Source: Centroberyx gerrardi (taxonomy: Eukaryota; Chordata; Actinopteri; Beryciformes; Berycidae). From it: a stretch of 64,000 bases of DNA. Under the pieces are notes generated by a model. The model made no database searches, was not told where the DNA came from, and saw only the letters and a list, made by a program, of their open reading frames with translations. Shown here piece after piece: positions 24,741 to 37,379 of the stretch (position 1 is the first letter of the stretch; each line of letters opens with the position of its first letter). The DNA lies in contig NC_136017.1 of NCBI RefSeq assembly GCF_048128805.1, positions 6,397,307-6,461,306 of the forward strand. Reading direction: 5' to 3'. A program made the translations under genes and the position numbers.

Positions 24741-24889
24741 GTGTAACTCAATATGTGAGATCCAATATGGCATTATCAGAATGGGACTCAATGTGGCATT
24801 TAGCCCATAGGCGAGAGGCCATCTGTTAGTCAAAGACACCCTCTAGAGGCCATCTCATGAAGCGACATCTCACTAAGCGTTACCTGACT

Positions 24890-24925
24890 GACTGACTGAC
24901 TGACTGACTGATTGACTGAATGCAT
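24890..24925 (+). repeat. (TGAC)n microsatellite
   Basis: About seven copies of TGAC followed by degenerate units. Confidence 0.85.
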
Positions 24926-25080
24926 GACCTGAATTTGCCTCGTGATGCCCTCGGCTGCGCCGTGGGAAAAGACTACGTTGAATTTCACTCAGCCAAACAG
25001 ATGTTCGTAATCCTTCACTTGTCTACTTTCACTGCACTGGCATGCGCTACATCTCCTGTGCTCAAATAAACTTTAAAACA

Positions 25081-25373
25081 TAGTTAAAGACAAGTATACA
25101 CAAAATCTCCATTGTAACGAAATCAAAGATGGCCAACAGATGCCTCAACTTCTTCGCCGGTGCTGTGCTTCTGAGTAATACGCTCGCTGCTGCCACCGGT
25201 GGTCAAAGGTAGACTGCAACAATTTTGTATGGTGGATGCACTCAATCGAAGTAACTAAATCATTAGAACAAGACAAGTTAAAATTTGTTAATGTCGCCTC
25301 GCATGTTTTAGGACCATATTTCAGCAATCAATGGAGATACAATGGAGATTTTGGGTATACTTGTCTTTAACTA
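25081..25373. mobile_element. MITE with 36-bp near-perfect terminal inverted repeats
   Basis: The left arm, 25081-25116 (begins TAGTTAAAGACAAGTATAC), and the right arm, 25338-25373 (ends GTATACTTGTCTTTAACTA), match inverted at 35 of 36 positions. Total length is 293 bp with a non-coding interior. The ends begin and finish with TA, compatible with a Tc1/mariner-like TA target, but a duplication is not proven. High arm identity implies recent activity. Confidence 0.85.
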
Positions 25374-25515
25374 CGTTGTAGTTACTCTGTTGTGTCTTAG
25401 ATCCCAGACTGAGTTGCTCAGTTTCACAGGATCTTTGACTCCAGTGTGTTAACCAGTGTGCGATTACTTCAGCTTACTTGTACCATCACTGGGAAAATAA
25501 TCAATCCAATAATCA

Positions 25516-26190
25516 AAGACCACTTGTGTCCAGAGGGTTGCTGGTTTGAATCCTGGACTGACTGGGAAAATCTGGGCAAAGGAATGAGACAAGCTCTCTC
25601 CTCTCTCAACAGCTACTGTCATGGTCCCTCCCTCATTTGCTCCGGTGCAGCTATATGAACGTAATGCAGGGCGTTTTCTGAAGAAGAGCCTGTGGGCCAA
25701 CTCAAACACACCTGCATACATAGTCTGCATGTTGAAGAAGTAATATACTTTTTTGCAACTGGGGAAGTAAAGTAATCCACAATGGCTCTCAATATACCAG
25801 GTATGATAATGATGGCGGTCTTCTACTTGCTGGTGCTGGGAATTGGCATCTGGGCATCTGTAAAATCAAAGAGGATGGAGAAAGACACCCAGGGGGGCTG
25901 GATAGAAGTGGCCTTGTTAGCCAACCGGAGGGTCACCTTGGTAACGGGAGTCTTCACAATGACGGGTGAGACTCTATTTATCTCATCTGGTCGCATTTGT
26001 ATTGCATTGAAAAGATGCAATACAAGATGTGATGATACCACACCCAGTTTTTGCTCAGTCTTTAAGATAGCCTACATACCAAGAGTGGGAAGGGATACAC
26101 ACAGGGAATTATAGATTCACACTGGCTGGCTTGAGTCGCCTTGACAAATTCTCATGGCTTATCACACAAGTGTCACATACATCCTTATCG
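25516..26190 (+). pseudogene. Solo-exon remnant of a slc5a7-like (choline transporter-like) gene
   Basis: The ATG at 25782 opens an exon of 61 codons plus one base, ending at 25965 with donor GTGAGA. It differs at about 7 of 184 positions from exon 1 of the complete gene at 42272-42455. Upstream, 25516-25781 matches the 5' flank of that gene (about 41992-42271). Downstream similarity runs to about 26020. Then 26115-26190 matches not intron 1 but the 3' flank of the complete gene (49939-50013). No exon 2 (ATWVGG) is found before snx4. The copy therefore kept exon 1 and its 3' flank and lost exons 2-8. It cannot encode a transporter. The promoter and splice donor look intact, so a non-functional transcript is possible. 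Confidence 0.85.
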
Positions 26191-27700
26191 GCCTATAACA
26201 TTGCTTTTATGTGAATAAGTGCAGTGGTAAACTAGTTACAATTGTTTGGGATAAATGCGAGGATGATTAGTAATTACAAAAGACAAAGAAAGAATACAAG
26301 GAATTTCTTACACTCATACATAGTCAAAGTGCTTATCACTGCACAATTAAAGTCATTATTCGCCATTTAGGGAACAAATTATAATGCCTATAATGAAACC
26401 TTTATTATTTTAACAAAACAATGTAAGACGTTATTTTTGCAAAAATATATTTTACAAGAAAGACAAAATGTTCAATGTAGGTGTAAACTATCACAAGAAA
26501 GATTCAAGGCTTCACAGGTCTCCAACATTTTTCTTCCTTAGAGTTTATATGTTAGCCTAATGTAATGTCCATTTTCTGTCTTAAATTAATTTATCCTTAA
26601 TGTCACCGTTAGTTTCGAAAGGATTACCTATAGCTGCAAATATGTTGCTTTCATTCTTTCTTTTTCTACATACGGATTCAGTAGCATTTTTATTTTATTG
26701 CTGGTGTCCTGTGGATATGTAGTGCCAATCATACAGGATAATTCGGCAATGGGTCTCCCCCAATCCCCCCTTTCTTAAGACATTGTCTGTCACGTTAATT
26801 TGTCTATTTTGTATTTTTATTTCCTTGTTTACACTTTTATATGTACATACAGTATATCTGCAAAAGTGAGTTTGGGGCACTCACTAAAAGTTACATGTAT
26901 GTAAGTTATATGTATATGTGTTACTTATATGTGTGTGTGTGTGTGTGTGAGGGAGACAGAGAGGGAGTGATATGTAGCCTATGTGACATATGGATGTGTG
27001 TACTGAACATGTATGACGCATGAGCCTGACATGAGGTGACTGCGTGAGAGGAAGCATTCAGTACTGATATGAGAGAGTGGGGATTAGTGTTAGATCACCT
27101 GTGTTGTTAGGGTTCTCTCTCCTATGTTTATTGTTATACCCCTTGATATGTCTGAAAAACTTGAATCTTGGTGCCAGTAAAAAGACATATTCAAGTCTAA
27201 CCAAAAATGATTCTACAAATAGGAATTCATTGAGTAAATGACACCCACTTTCAATCTCCTTTTTTGTTTAGTGCTACTGCACCACAGCCAGTGAAAAAGA
27301 TAATCTACACATAAAAAAACCTCTTCAAACTTGCAAACTCCAAAAGTTCTGTAATTTACCGTGATTTTAGATGACCAAATCTTGCCTTTTTACTGAATCC
27401 GTGGTGTTAGAAACCTCATATGATTTGATAAATAAAGCTAAACTTGATTTGAGACATCAGTTGCAGTTAGCTGACTAGCTAGATAACCTAGGAACTCAGG
27501 TTTTAGAGAAGTGCCAATAATTTACATGATTTCGTCTTAAAAGTAGAGAGCACTCACTTAAGTGATATTCTGTCACTGCTAAAATATTATGTTTTACTTG
27601 CGACATCAGTGGATTGTCTGCTTAATTTGTATTAACACACTTGACACGCGCCTGTAAAAAAAAAAAAAAAATCCTACTCGTAATTACTACTAGGAGGCTG
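26190..27700. other. Intergenic, no gene seen
   Basis: AT-rich sequence between the transporter remnant and snx4. It contains a GT microsatellite (about 26930-26950) and nothing recognisable as coding or RNA. Confidence 0.5.
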
Positions 27701-27893
27701 ACGTGATCCGTTTTTCTCAGTCGGCAGCTCGTATTTACGGTAAATCTGAAAAAGTGGGCAGTATTTTTTTAATTTATTTTTTATTTATTGTTTTAACTGT
27801 AGAGTGATTCATCTTCTCTTTCAACAATCTTTGACCTCACATCACTCATGCCAGCCTTGGTTGAGTCGAGCCGGAGCGGATGATGTGCGGCTA

Positions 27894-27904
27894 TGCGCAT
27901 GCGT
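27894..27904 (+). promoter_or_regulatory. snx4: NRF1-type site TGCGCATGCGT upstream of snx4
   Basis: The palindromic TGCGCATGCGT lies 37 bp upstream of the snx4 ATG in a TATA-less GC-richer region. It matches the NRF1 consensus YGCGCAYGCGCR except for the final bases and is typical of housekeeping promoters. Confidence 0.6.
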
Positions 27905-27940
27905 CCTGGCTCACCAACAACATCAGGAGAGGAGAAGAGG

Positions 27941-30900
27941 ATGGCGGAGGATGGAAAAGAAGAGTCAGCGGCGACTGGCGACTCAAACCAACCAGCCGCC
28001 GACTTGACGAACAAGAACAACAGCACGGTAACGGACCAGTTCCTATTCCCGTTTTTACATTAATTAGCTGTTACCATAGCAATGAAGTCAACTGGCTGTC
28101 GTCCGTTAGTAAAATCCCTCACTAACCAGCCGTAGTGTGTGTGTGACATTTGTTAGCTTACATCGGCCTTTGCACCGGACACATCGAGGAATAACGTATA
28201 GACCAAATGTATTTCACACGAAGGCACAATCCAGGTGATAGACGTCGCCATTACTCGCAACACGGAGGATGTTATCGTCACTACGTGGCACAGATACTGA
28301 TATTAACCAGAATATAGATTTAATGCTACTTTTAGGACACTAGGGGGCGTGCATGACCCGCCCATACACCTCTATGCAGAAGTTACACAAGTGCATACGA
28401 GGCAAACCAATATGAAAGAGATATTTGGGTTTCATTTCATTTTATTTCCATTTTTGGGGGGGGACTGCTTTCTAAATTTCACCAGCCAGTATTTCAAAAA
28501 TGCAGATGATTCTATTCTCAAAAACATACCTGTTTTGTAAATAAAGGTAAGAAAGTGACTCCTAACCTTTAATAGTAATAGTAATAATGATATAATAATA
28601 GGCTTAACTTTGATACCAGGCATCATTTTGTTAGAGTAGGTGGTGTCAGTGAGTATATCTCATTATCAACTTGATAAATAATTATACACTTGATGACATT
28701 TTTATGGTTTGGCTTTTAACTGATTGTACTTCTGTCTTTATGTCTGTTTCTATTTTCTCTGTAAAGCACTTTGTAAACTGTTTTTTGAAATGTGCTATAT
28801 AAATAAAGTGTATTATTATTATTATTATAAGAGCTAAACTATGCTGTGAATGAGTGGATGGGTGGGAACAGTAACCCCCTTTTCTTTTCTTTCTTTGTTT
28901 TTGTTTTTTCAATAAAATGTGTTTATCAGTCATTTGTAATGTGTTTCAGATGGTGGAAGACGGCTCCACTCTCCTGCGCAGGATGGAGATCAGCGTCGCC
29001 GAGGCGGAGAAACGGAGTGGTAAAAACTCGGTGAACATGCAGGAGACGTTCACCGTGTACCTCATTGAAACACGGTGAGAAATATAACGTGACCCTTTGA
29101 ATCCCGGCCTTGAAAAGTATCATTCATGTAAAGGGAAAACACTGTACTGTCGGTTGTTTAGAGGTGAGATGCTTTTGGATGTTTCTGAGCCCCTTAGCTT
29201 TTTATTCTTACCAGTACAGTGTGTATTTTTCCTCTCTTCCTTAAGTGTTTTATCTCTGCGTTTTATCACTTCACTCCTGTGTCTTGTCACAAATAATTGA
29301 ACTAAACAAAACCCGTCCTCTTGGCTGTGTTCCCGAAGGGCGATGGATGCGATCGCTGAGGGTCGTAACCCGGCCCCGGACTCTCTGTGGAGGAGATACA
29401 GCGAATTTGAGCTTCTGCGAAACTACTTACTGGTCACCTATCCGTTCATCGTCGTGCCCCCTCTGCCTGAGAAGAGGGTGAGTTCGCTTTCCAAAATTAA
29501 CCCCATCCAGCCCTGCTCCACTTGATTCAGGAGATCTCAAATCTAACGTGACGGGATGGGTGTAAGTAGGGTGGGAAATTACCATCATCCTCCAGCCAAA
29601 TTCTGCTAAATTTCAGCAGTGGCTATTAAGCTTTTCTACTCAACAGTCAAATTTCGCAAAATTTCCCATTAATTTTCCCCATAGACATCTCAGAAAATCC
29701 ATGCTATAAAGAGTTTCAAGCTTCAAACCAAACCAACCAGCTACCAGTTGAATCATGAGCTTATTCAGAATAAAATATATATATGAAAAACAAAAACAAG
29801 GCAAGGGTACAAGACTATACATAACGTTTTTAAAGAGGGAATACAGCAGTGTGAGTGATGTCATCGATTCCCTTTCCCCTCATTTTCAACGGCGATACAA
29901 AATAATATAGTAATAGAATAGTGATTACTGATTTGTAGTAGTTTTTGCCCCCAGCACACACTTTTATCCTTTTCTCTTGTCAGCTTTGGAGCAGGTAATG
30001 TTTCTATGGTAACAGCGACTTCTCCATTTGCTGGGAACCCACCTGCTAAAGCTTGTGGGTAGTGTAGTATTTCACAAGGAAGTCGGGTGTTTTTTTAACA
30101 ACAAAGTTGAAATCAGATGGACTGATGGCTTCTACAGGAACATATATAGTCGGTTCACAATCTGACTGCTCATGGTAAATCTACCTTACACTGTTTAAAG
30201 TTAGGACTATTAATCTAATTTAATAGGAATGAATAAATTAATGGGAAATTTACTTCCAGAACTCAGAGTTTCATCTCTACTTGGAGGCCCCATTGCAGTC
30301 TGCAAATCATATTTTGCTGAGGAAACAGACAAACATTAGCAGCTGGTGAATTTTGGAAACCATCAGCCACTATGTCAGGTTGATAAAAATGTAAGATCAA
30401 TTTTTTCTCAGATTTAATCATGGTTTGATGTTGCTGTTGGTTTCAGTGATGGTAGGTAGTGTATTGCAGGAATAGGTGAAAATAGTTGAATTATGTATAT
30501 TGCGTATATGTATATTAAAACTGATGCACTGTTTCGGTTCCAACAAAGTTTAAATAAAACAAACAGCCAATAAATCAAAGTATCAAAGAAAATCCCATCA
30601 GAACGATCACAACCAAAGTGAAGAAATGGCACAAAAAAATGAAAACTGTTTCTCTTTGGGCGTCTCTAACGGGATCCGAGGAGTTAAAGTGTCTTTTCTT
30701 GTGTGCAGGCGGAGTTCGTGTGGCACAAGCTGTCGGCGGACAACATGGACCCGGACTTTGTGGAGCGGCGCAGGGTCGGGCTGGAGAACTTCCTGCTCCG
30801 CGTGGCGTCGCATCCCATCCTCTCCAACGACAAGATCCTCTACCACTTCCTCACTGAGGTGCATGTCACAGAAAATAGTCAGCACCCTTTGTATTTGGTT

Positions 30901-31437
30901 GTAGTCTGCACCCGTCGGTGTGGCGTCACAACTGTATTTCTTTAAAGAGATTAATGATTGATTTAATTATTTTCCCTGCTGTGTTTGGCAGGAACATGGC
31001 TGGAAAGAAGTGGTGTTTGAGACAGGATTTCAGGCCAAGGTACATTTACGCAAGATCTTTCTGTTCTCATTAATTTTCAAATGACTGACAGTGACATAAA
31101 TGTTCCCTGCAAAATTTGACTGAATACCCTTTTTAATCACAGGCAGATTCCAGGCTGAGAGCCCTGAGTGCCACCTTCAGGGTGAGGAATCCAGACAAGT
31201 AAGTCATTTTTCCCCTATAAACACTGTTGGAGAGGCTGAACTGTATTGTTGTCAGCATTTACCATTTATGTCAGAATAATTTTGGCCTGGTCATTAATGG
31301 TTACATGTTCAAATTTCAGCCCCTAATAGGCTGTCACACACTGAAAATCCTACTATTGTATGTTTATCTGAATGCGGTGACTGGATTATCTAACTAAGAT
31401 GTAATAAGACATTTTTTTCAACTGCTTCTTAATCAAC

Positions 31438-31477
<40 letters not shown>

Positions 31478-31575
31478 GCCTTTATTTTCTCACTCAGACG
31501 CTTCATGGAGATGAAACACCACAGCGATGAACTGCAGTCTCACACCTCTCAGCTGCTCCGAGCGCGAGCAGTAAG

Positions 31576-31609
<34 letters not shown>

Positions 31610-34600
31610 ACATGCATACAAACACATACACACACACACATACACGCACACCTGCTTTCATATGTACGTGTTTACTCTTTGTCTTTGAACATCTGTAACA
31701 AATCAAATCTACTTTTTATTTTTTTTATTTACCTGTCAGTGAGGCCGTTCACACACCATAATACAATATAATCTTTATAATATCTACTTTCTAGCAATAG
31801 ATTCATTGATTGTTTAATCTCATGATTCCAGTATGTTGTTAGGATTTTTGTTGCTCTGTTTATCTTTTCAAAAGTGACAAATTTTACGCTTTTTATTTAT
31901 TATTTTAAAGCCAAATTGCCTATCATCCAGCTATGTATTCTGTCTGTCTCAAGCTGGCTTGATGCAGGTCAGCACTGTACACAGTTCTCAAGAAATGATT
32001 TGTACAATACATGCCTGCAGTCAAACGGCTGCTGTATACACAAACACACCGGGGTTGACTTGAAGACATGCTTGAACCGACCCTTGAAATGCACCTTGGT
32101 ATTCTACCTGTGTAAACTCGGGATTTTGAACTGTTGTTCTTTTTGTGTGACTTTGCCTAGAGGGTTGCAGACAGACTCTATGGTGTTTACAAGGTCCATG
32201 GGAACTACGGAAGAGTCTTCAGGTATGACACCAAACACACAATGCGCATGACAAAAAAAGAACCTAGTGGTTAGCAACCAAGAGAATATTTTTCCATTTG
32301 TTTCTATGTCGTATGATTGATAAAATATTCCTGAAAATATGACATTAGGTTCTTTGTTATTGTATACAGTAGCTGTGACTCCAGTGGGTTAAGAGAATTG
32401 AAATAGGAAAGCGTCTTAAGAACAGTTACCTTCTGCAACCTGTCCAGTACATGCAATCCTCATGATGGAGAAATGTTTTTACAACAAATACACATGCATG
32501 CGACTAATTTACAAGTGTGTGTGTGTGTGTGTGTGCATCCATCCATGTTCATTGCAGTGAGTGGAGTGCCATAGAGAGAGAGATGGGAGATGGACTGCAG
32601 AGTGCCGGCCATCATATGGATGCGTGAGTATTTCGCTTGTGGACTTCCTTCCAAATCCATTGTATCTCTTTTTTTATTTCAGTTATGGCCATTATCCAAT
32701 TGGCCTTGTACAATGGGTAGTTTGAGCCAAGCAGTCTGATTGGTCAAAGATGTATTTCAGCCATGCTTATAATTCCCCTAATGCACAAGTTGCAGCGCTT
32801 TATTGGTTGCTATGTCAAATGTCAGGGTGACTAAGGAGCTAGTTAGTGATATTTCTTGTTCCTCTCATACATGTAGGTACGCTGCTTCGATAGATGATAT
32901 CTTGGAAGAAGAGGAACATTACGCAGACCAGCTGAAAGAATATCTTTTCTATGCTGAGGCCCTTAGGTAAGCTATTTGACCAGCAGCTTGTAAGTATTTA
33001 ATGGAAATGAGTGCATAAGTGTATTGTGAGGATTATATGATACACCGGGAGGCTGGTTCAAAACTTCAGTCTTTTCATGTTCAGAAATGTTAACAATTAT
33101 AAACTGATGAATGCTCAAAGATGCACTGAAATGAATGTTCCTTGGCTATAGCTCAGTGAGATCGCTAGGGGCTTGTCTAAGGAAAGGTTGCAGGTTTGAG
33201 TCCCAGCCGTCTCACTCTTCAAGTGTTTCTATGTTATTGTTGTCAGTTGTGTGAACACTTGTAGAAATAGCACCATGACCGGAAGCTCATCCAACCTCAG
33301 AAACAGCTCAGCAGGATGAGCACAGGGGTTTACTGTCTCTACCTGACAGTCTGAGTGTTGGTTCAATCCCTCATGTGGGAGAAATGTTATTGCTGAAACC
33401 AGTCTGCAAAGTCTTTAACATGACTGGCTCCTATAGGCCGCTCCAAAGAAATAAATGACTACTGACAGGCACGTAATACATAGTGACTCCTAGAGGCAGT
33501 TACATCATGAACAACACTGACACGGATACTATTTGTAATTGACAGTGCGTACGTGGAGAGACAAATGCTAAATGTAAATCAATCAACCAACAATATGCAG
33601 ACAAACATACTATATAAATTAGTCTCAACATTGGCCCTGCTTACAGAGTAAAGTTTGAGAAGTTAGATTTTAGCCCTATAGGCAGGCGGCGGGCCATATA
33701 TGATTATATACATATACTATATTTAGTAATATGATGCAATGGCAAGACACAGCCGACACAGCTTGACATGTTGGTAAAACCTCAGCTGGGCGGGGCTTCC
33801 TCCTTCATAATTGCCTCCTTAGAAATCTCTGGAAGGTCGGGGGGGAACTATATTACAGTCAATCAATCAAACCGTTTGTCCACTGGCCACAGTGGCTAGT
33901 AAGTCACAAAACCCACTGGCCACTTTCACTGTTTTACCAGCCGACTATATATTTTTAAACTATTGGAGCCTGCAAATTATACCCACATAAAACCTGCAAA
34001 AATGGCTGTTCAAGTGGACAAATTTCTCAACAAATCCATCAATATTACTCTTATTCAGTCAACAAGAATGTGGACTGGTAATGTTAAGAATGACAAAGGC
34101 TTGGTTTTCCATTCCTAGTAGTTTCCCAGCTGCCTCTGGAGAGCATTTGCATGTTGTGTTGTACACTCTGCTGTGCCTCGGCAGGGCCGTGTGCAGGAAA
34201 CATGAGCTGACCCAGTTTGAGCTGGAGATGGCCTCCCAGGACCTCATCTCCAAGAAGCAGCAACGCGAGGAGCTGGCTACAGGGGTACAGTGTGATATGC
34301 ACGGTGCATCATGTCATACACCGTACTTGACGTATTCCTTTACTGCACTTTTAAGAAAAGATGGCGGGGTGTTGTGTTTTCTCAGGGACTCAGGCTGAAT
34401 ATATAGCTTTTATTTCACCCCTAAGGTCTTTGAGGAAGACTCTAGACCTGGTAAACATTCACCATCAGAAATAGCCTACAAGAGTTTAACTTTGTCATTT
34501 GACCTGAGTCAGAGAAACGGGAAAAATAATCAATTTTAACAGCTGAAACACAGTGACAGCTGGCCTGAAATTAGTAAAGATTGTCCCTTGAGAAAATGCC

Positions 34601-35774
34601 TTGGGCCTTATGTCCATTGAATGGCTCTTTGTTGAGCAGATGCCTGTTTGAAGCATGGGACTCTTTTGTTAAAAGTGAAAATATTTTAAACGTCGAGCGC
34701 CTGGCACTCTGAGCGCTAAAAGCATTCTTAAGCTGTCATCGCTGTCAGGAATGTGTTAGGATGCATCCTGTCCTTTGAAAATAACAAGTCAAAGAAACCA
34801 GTGCTCTGGAAAGAGCCGTAGCCTAAATCCTTCTCCTTCTCATCTGGTGTCGGTCCTCAGATTGTGCGGACGTTCTCCTTCAAAGGGATGACCAACAAGC
34901 TTTTTGGCCAGGAGGCTCCTGAGCAGAGGGAGGCCCGACTGAAGCTGCTGGAGGAGATGATAGCAGAGGGGGAGGAGACCGTCAAGGAGAAAACAGCCGA
35001 GTGCGAGTGAGTCCTAAACTCTGACGGATACTCTGAGCGCTTCACTTTTTTGACTTAAAGCACCATGATATTCCGCACGATTTTGTTTTTGTTTTTGGTC
35101 TTTTTGTGTTTTTTCCTCATTGGTGAAAAGTGGTCCTGGCTGTGGTGTTTTTGCACTGCACTTCCCAGAGATTTATTTATATGAAAATGTAGATTAATGT
35201 TGTATATTATTACTTCAAAGCAAGCGTGTTGGAACTGCTGTGTTTGTGGGTGTGTGTTGTTGCAGAGAGCATGTTGAAGGGGCGTGGGTGGACATGCAGC
35301 GCTTTAAGGAGCAGAAAGACAAAGATCTGCGGGAGGCCCTCATCAACTATGCTGTCATGCAAATCAGCATGTGCAAGAAGGTAAGTCACCAATCAGAAGG
35401 TTAAGCTGATTAAAAGAAAAAGACTTAAAGTATAGTAGTAACAAAATGATTTAATCTGTTCTTTAGTAGAGTAGCTCAGGCAATTACATCCAAGTAAGTG
35501 GTGTTTTTTAACCCACTCCCACTCCAAAACACTATATATTGTGAAGTTTGTAATTGAATATTTAAAAAAAAATCGAAAGGATCCAGTCTGTTAAAGGTTA
35601 CCTAGCATCCACTATAAAGTACTATATCATGCTTTCATTTTGTGCTGTCAGTTGTTTCATAAGAGAAAGTGTTTCAAATGATGAATATCTCATCTTCTTA
35701 TTGTTTTTTTCTCTGTCTTCCTGCAGGGAATACAAATGTGGAGCAATGCCAAAGAATGTTTCGTCAAGATGTAA
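27941..35774 (+). CDS. snx4: Sorting nexin-4, complete
   Basis: SNX4 is a PX-BAR protein on early and recycling endosomes. It binds PI3P, pairs with SNX7 or SNX30 and supports receptor recycling and ATG9A traffic. Exons: 27941-28027, 28950-29074, 29339-29477, 30709-30858, 30992-31039, 31143-31198, 31498-31570, 32161-32222, 32558-32623, 32877-32966, 34185-34284, 34861-35006, 35266-35380, 35727-35774. They total 1305 nt, 434 aa (human 450). PX domain: ISVAEAEKRSG, the phosphoinositide-binding RRYSEFELL, the proline loop VVPPLPEKR, then AEFVWHKLSADNMDPDFVERR. The BAR part follows, with HGNYGRVFSEWSAIE, AGHHMD, EEHYADQLKEYLFYAEALR, KGMTNKLFGQEAPEQREAR, and the end AVMQISMCKKGIQMW...FVKM. The first 29 residues are poorly conserved, as in other species; the start is the only upstream ATG in frame. 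All phases agree. Confidence 0.96.
28427..28680. mobile_element. Degenerate relative of the 18.85-kb MITE in snx4 intron 1
   Basis: It shares internal words with the 18846-19120 element (CAGATGATTCTAT, CATCATTTTGTTAGAGTAGG against ATCATTTTGTAAAAGTGGG). The ends are poorly preserved. Confidence 0.4.
28725..28830 (+). mobile_element. LINE 3' end fragment
   Basis: GCACTTTGTAAACTG ... TGTGCTATATAAATAAAGT followed by a TTATTATTATTA tail is a very common fish LINE 3' end. No coding part is attached. Confidence 0.55.
31438..31478 (+). repeat. (TCTA)n microsatellite before snx4 exon 7
   Basis: About ten TCTA units end roughly 20 bp upstream of the acceptor of snx4 exon 7 (exon start 31498), taking up the usual branch-point area. 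Confidence 0.9.
31575..31652 (+). repeat. (CA)n microsatellite after snx4 exon 7
   Basis: An imperfect CA-rich tract begins just downstream of the donor at 31571. Confidence 0.85.
32690..32860. repeat. Dispersed repeat with CAGTCTGATTGG core, copy 3
   Basis: It parallels 14390-14520: CTGATTGGTCAAAGA, GGTTGCTATG, GGAGCTAGTTAGTGAT in the same order. It ends close to the acceptor of snx4 exon 10. Confidence 0.55.
33077..33640 (+). mobile_element. Composite tRNA-derived SINE-like repeat, copy 1
   Basis: Two tRNA-like heads follow each other. The first has an A-box-like TAGCTCAGTGAGATCGC and the B-box-like GGTTTGAGTCC (about 33148-33205). The second has CAGCTCAGCAGGATGAGC and GGTTCAATCCC (about 33305-33370). 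The tail GGCTCCTATAGGCCGCTCCAAA follows. The same modules in the same order occur at 40766-41390, and parts at 51780-52130. It lies in snx4 intron 10. Confidence 0.65.
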
Positions 35775-36900
35775 AGTTTGAGCCATTTTCAGGGGAGTTT
35801 CTTCTCTCTCTCTCTCTTCTCTCTCAGAGAAAGAACTGCCACTACTTTGGTTGTGGTTTGCAGTAGTGAACAGTGCAACATTGATCTTTTTTTTTATTTT
35901 TTTTTATGAATTGTACCACCCTATGTGGAAATGACAAAGTTATTGTCAAACAGGATGTGAATAATTGTGCAGTTGCATTTGTAAAAGCTACCAACCCAAA
36001 AAGCCCCAGTAGTCACGGTGGTACAAAACGCTTTAAGGATTACACTTTAGGGGTCAAGCTGCACCACCCAGATGGGAAACTACAGTGACAGCAGCACAAC
36101 GTGGTCCTGGGAGTGAGGAAGAGAACTGACTAGATTTACATGCAGCCTGGAGTTAGTGCCAATAACAGCCGGGTCACTCAGGCTACATTTCATTTGCCCA
36201 AATTATGATATTTAATCACTTACCTACTTACTTAAAATTGAACTTCATGTTAAGCATTTAGCTGAAACTCAAAGGCACTTGAAGAGATGACACACTGCCT
36301 GGTATTGGGATCAAACCTGTGATTTTTTTTTTTTAGTTATGGGATGCTCTCTCTAAACTTTTACTGTTTAGGCTGCATGTGACTGTAGTCGTTTCTGACA
36401 TCATGAGGGACAAATGGCAGCTGAGAGAAGCAGCACAAGAGAGAACTGAACTACCGATACCTGGCAATAAGGAAGTTGCTAATTGACAGATATATTTTAT
36501 ATGGTGTACTCAATAATTTCATGAGAGTGGAGGTTTATTACGTTCATTGCATTGATGTAATGCTCATGAATTCATTTAGCACATGATGCACATAATTATA
36601 ATCTATGATACTGAGTCTAGGATGAATTAATATTAATAAATTGTTGATGTAAAGATGGCAAAAATTTTAATCTGCATTGATAAGGCTGAAAATATTTGTC
36701 CATTTGTGTTATGTCTACTTGTAATTATTTTAATAACAATTAATTCCTGTTTTGAAGGCTTTCCAGCAATAAGCTTTTTGAGTTTATTTATATAGACTTT
36801 TTTTTGTCCATGTCCTTTCATAACTCATATTTTGATGCTCAATTTAGATACAGCTCATATTTGTTCTGTTTATGATTTTAATAAAAATGTGTCACACCAC
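35775..36900 (+). other. snx4: snx4 3' untranslated region
   Basis: Non-coding sequence following the TAA at 35772-35774, with a canonical AATAAA at 36880-36885. The end near 36900 is inferred from that signal. Confidence 0.55.
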
Positions 36901-36931
36901 TAACTGTATTTCCGGTGTTCGCTCTGAGTAC

Positions 36932-36955
36932 ACACACACACACACACACACACAC
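36932..36955 (+). repeat. (CA)n microsatellite and following T-run
   Basis: A CA tract followed by a run of about 20 T at 36979-36999. Confidence 0.9.
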
Positions 36956-37379
36956 CATTAATTAAGAGCTTGCTGCCTTTTTTTTTTTTTTTTTTTTTTA
37001 ACATCACGACCAATTTCTGCAACTGGAAAGATTTAAAGACAGGAAAAACATTGTAAACAATATCCATTCTTGTGAAAAAAAACGACAACCCTAAAACTAA
37101 TTGTAACAATTTGTACAAAAAATGGTTTCTGTACACTCAGGTTGGATCTGATCAAAGGAATAAAGGTTTGTTTTTTCAGACACTAAAAAGCACCATGTAA
37201 TAATGAAATGCTATTTATTTAAATGCTCAAATGGCACAAGGTACAACACACTCACAGACACTGTGATGTCTCTCCACGCCGCTGCCACCTCACCGCCAGC
37301 AGAGGGAGACAGAGAGCAGCGCAGAGCCAGTGTCAGTTGATGGAAGCTGATGATGCATCTATCAGCTGACTGTAACCTG

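Noticed and set aside
25782-26114. A 110-codon choline-transporter-like gene
   Set aside because: Only exon 1 is real; the rest is intron read-through and the other exons are deleted.
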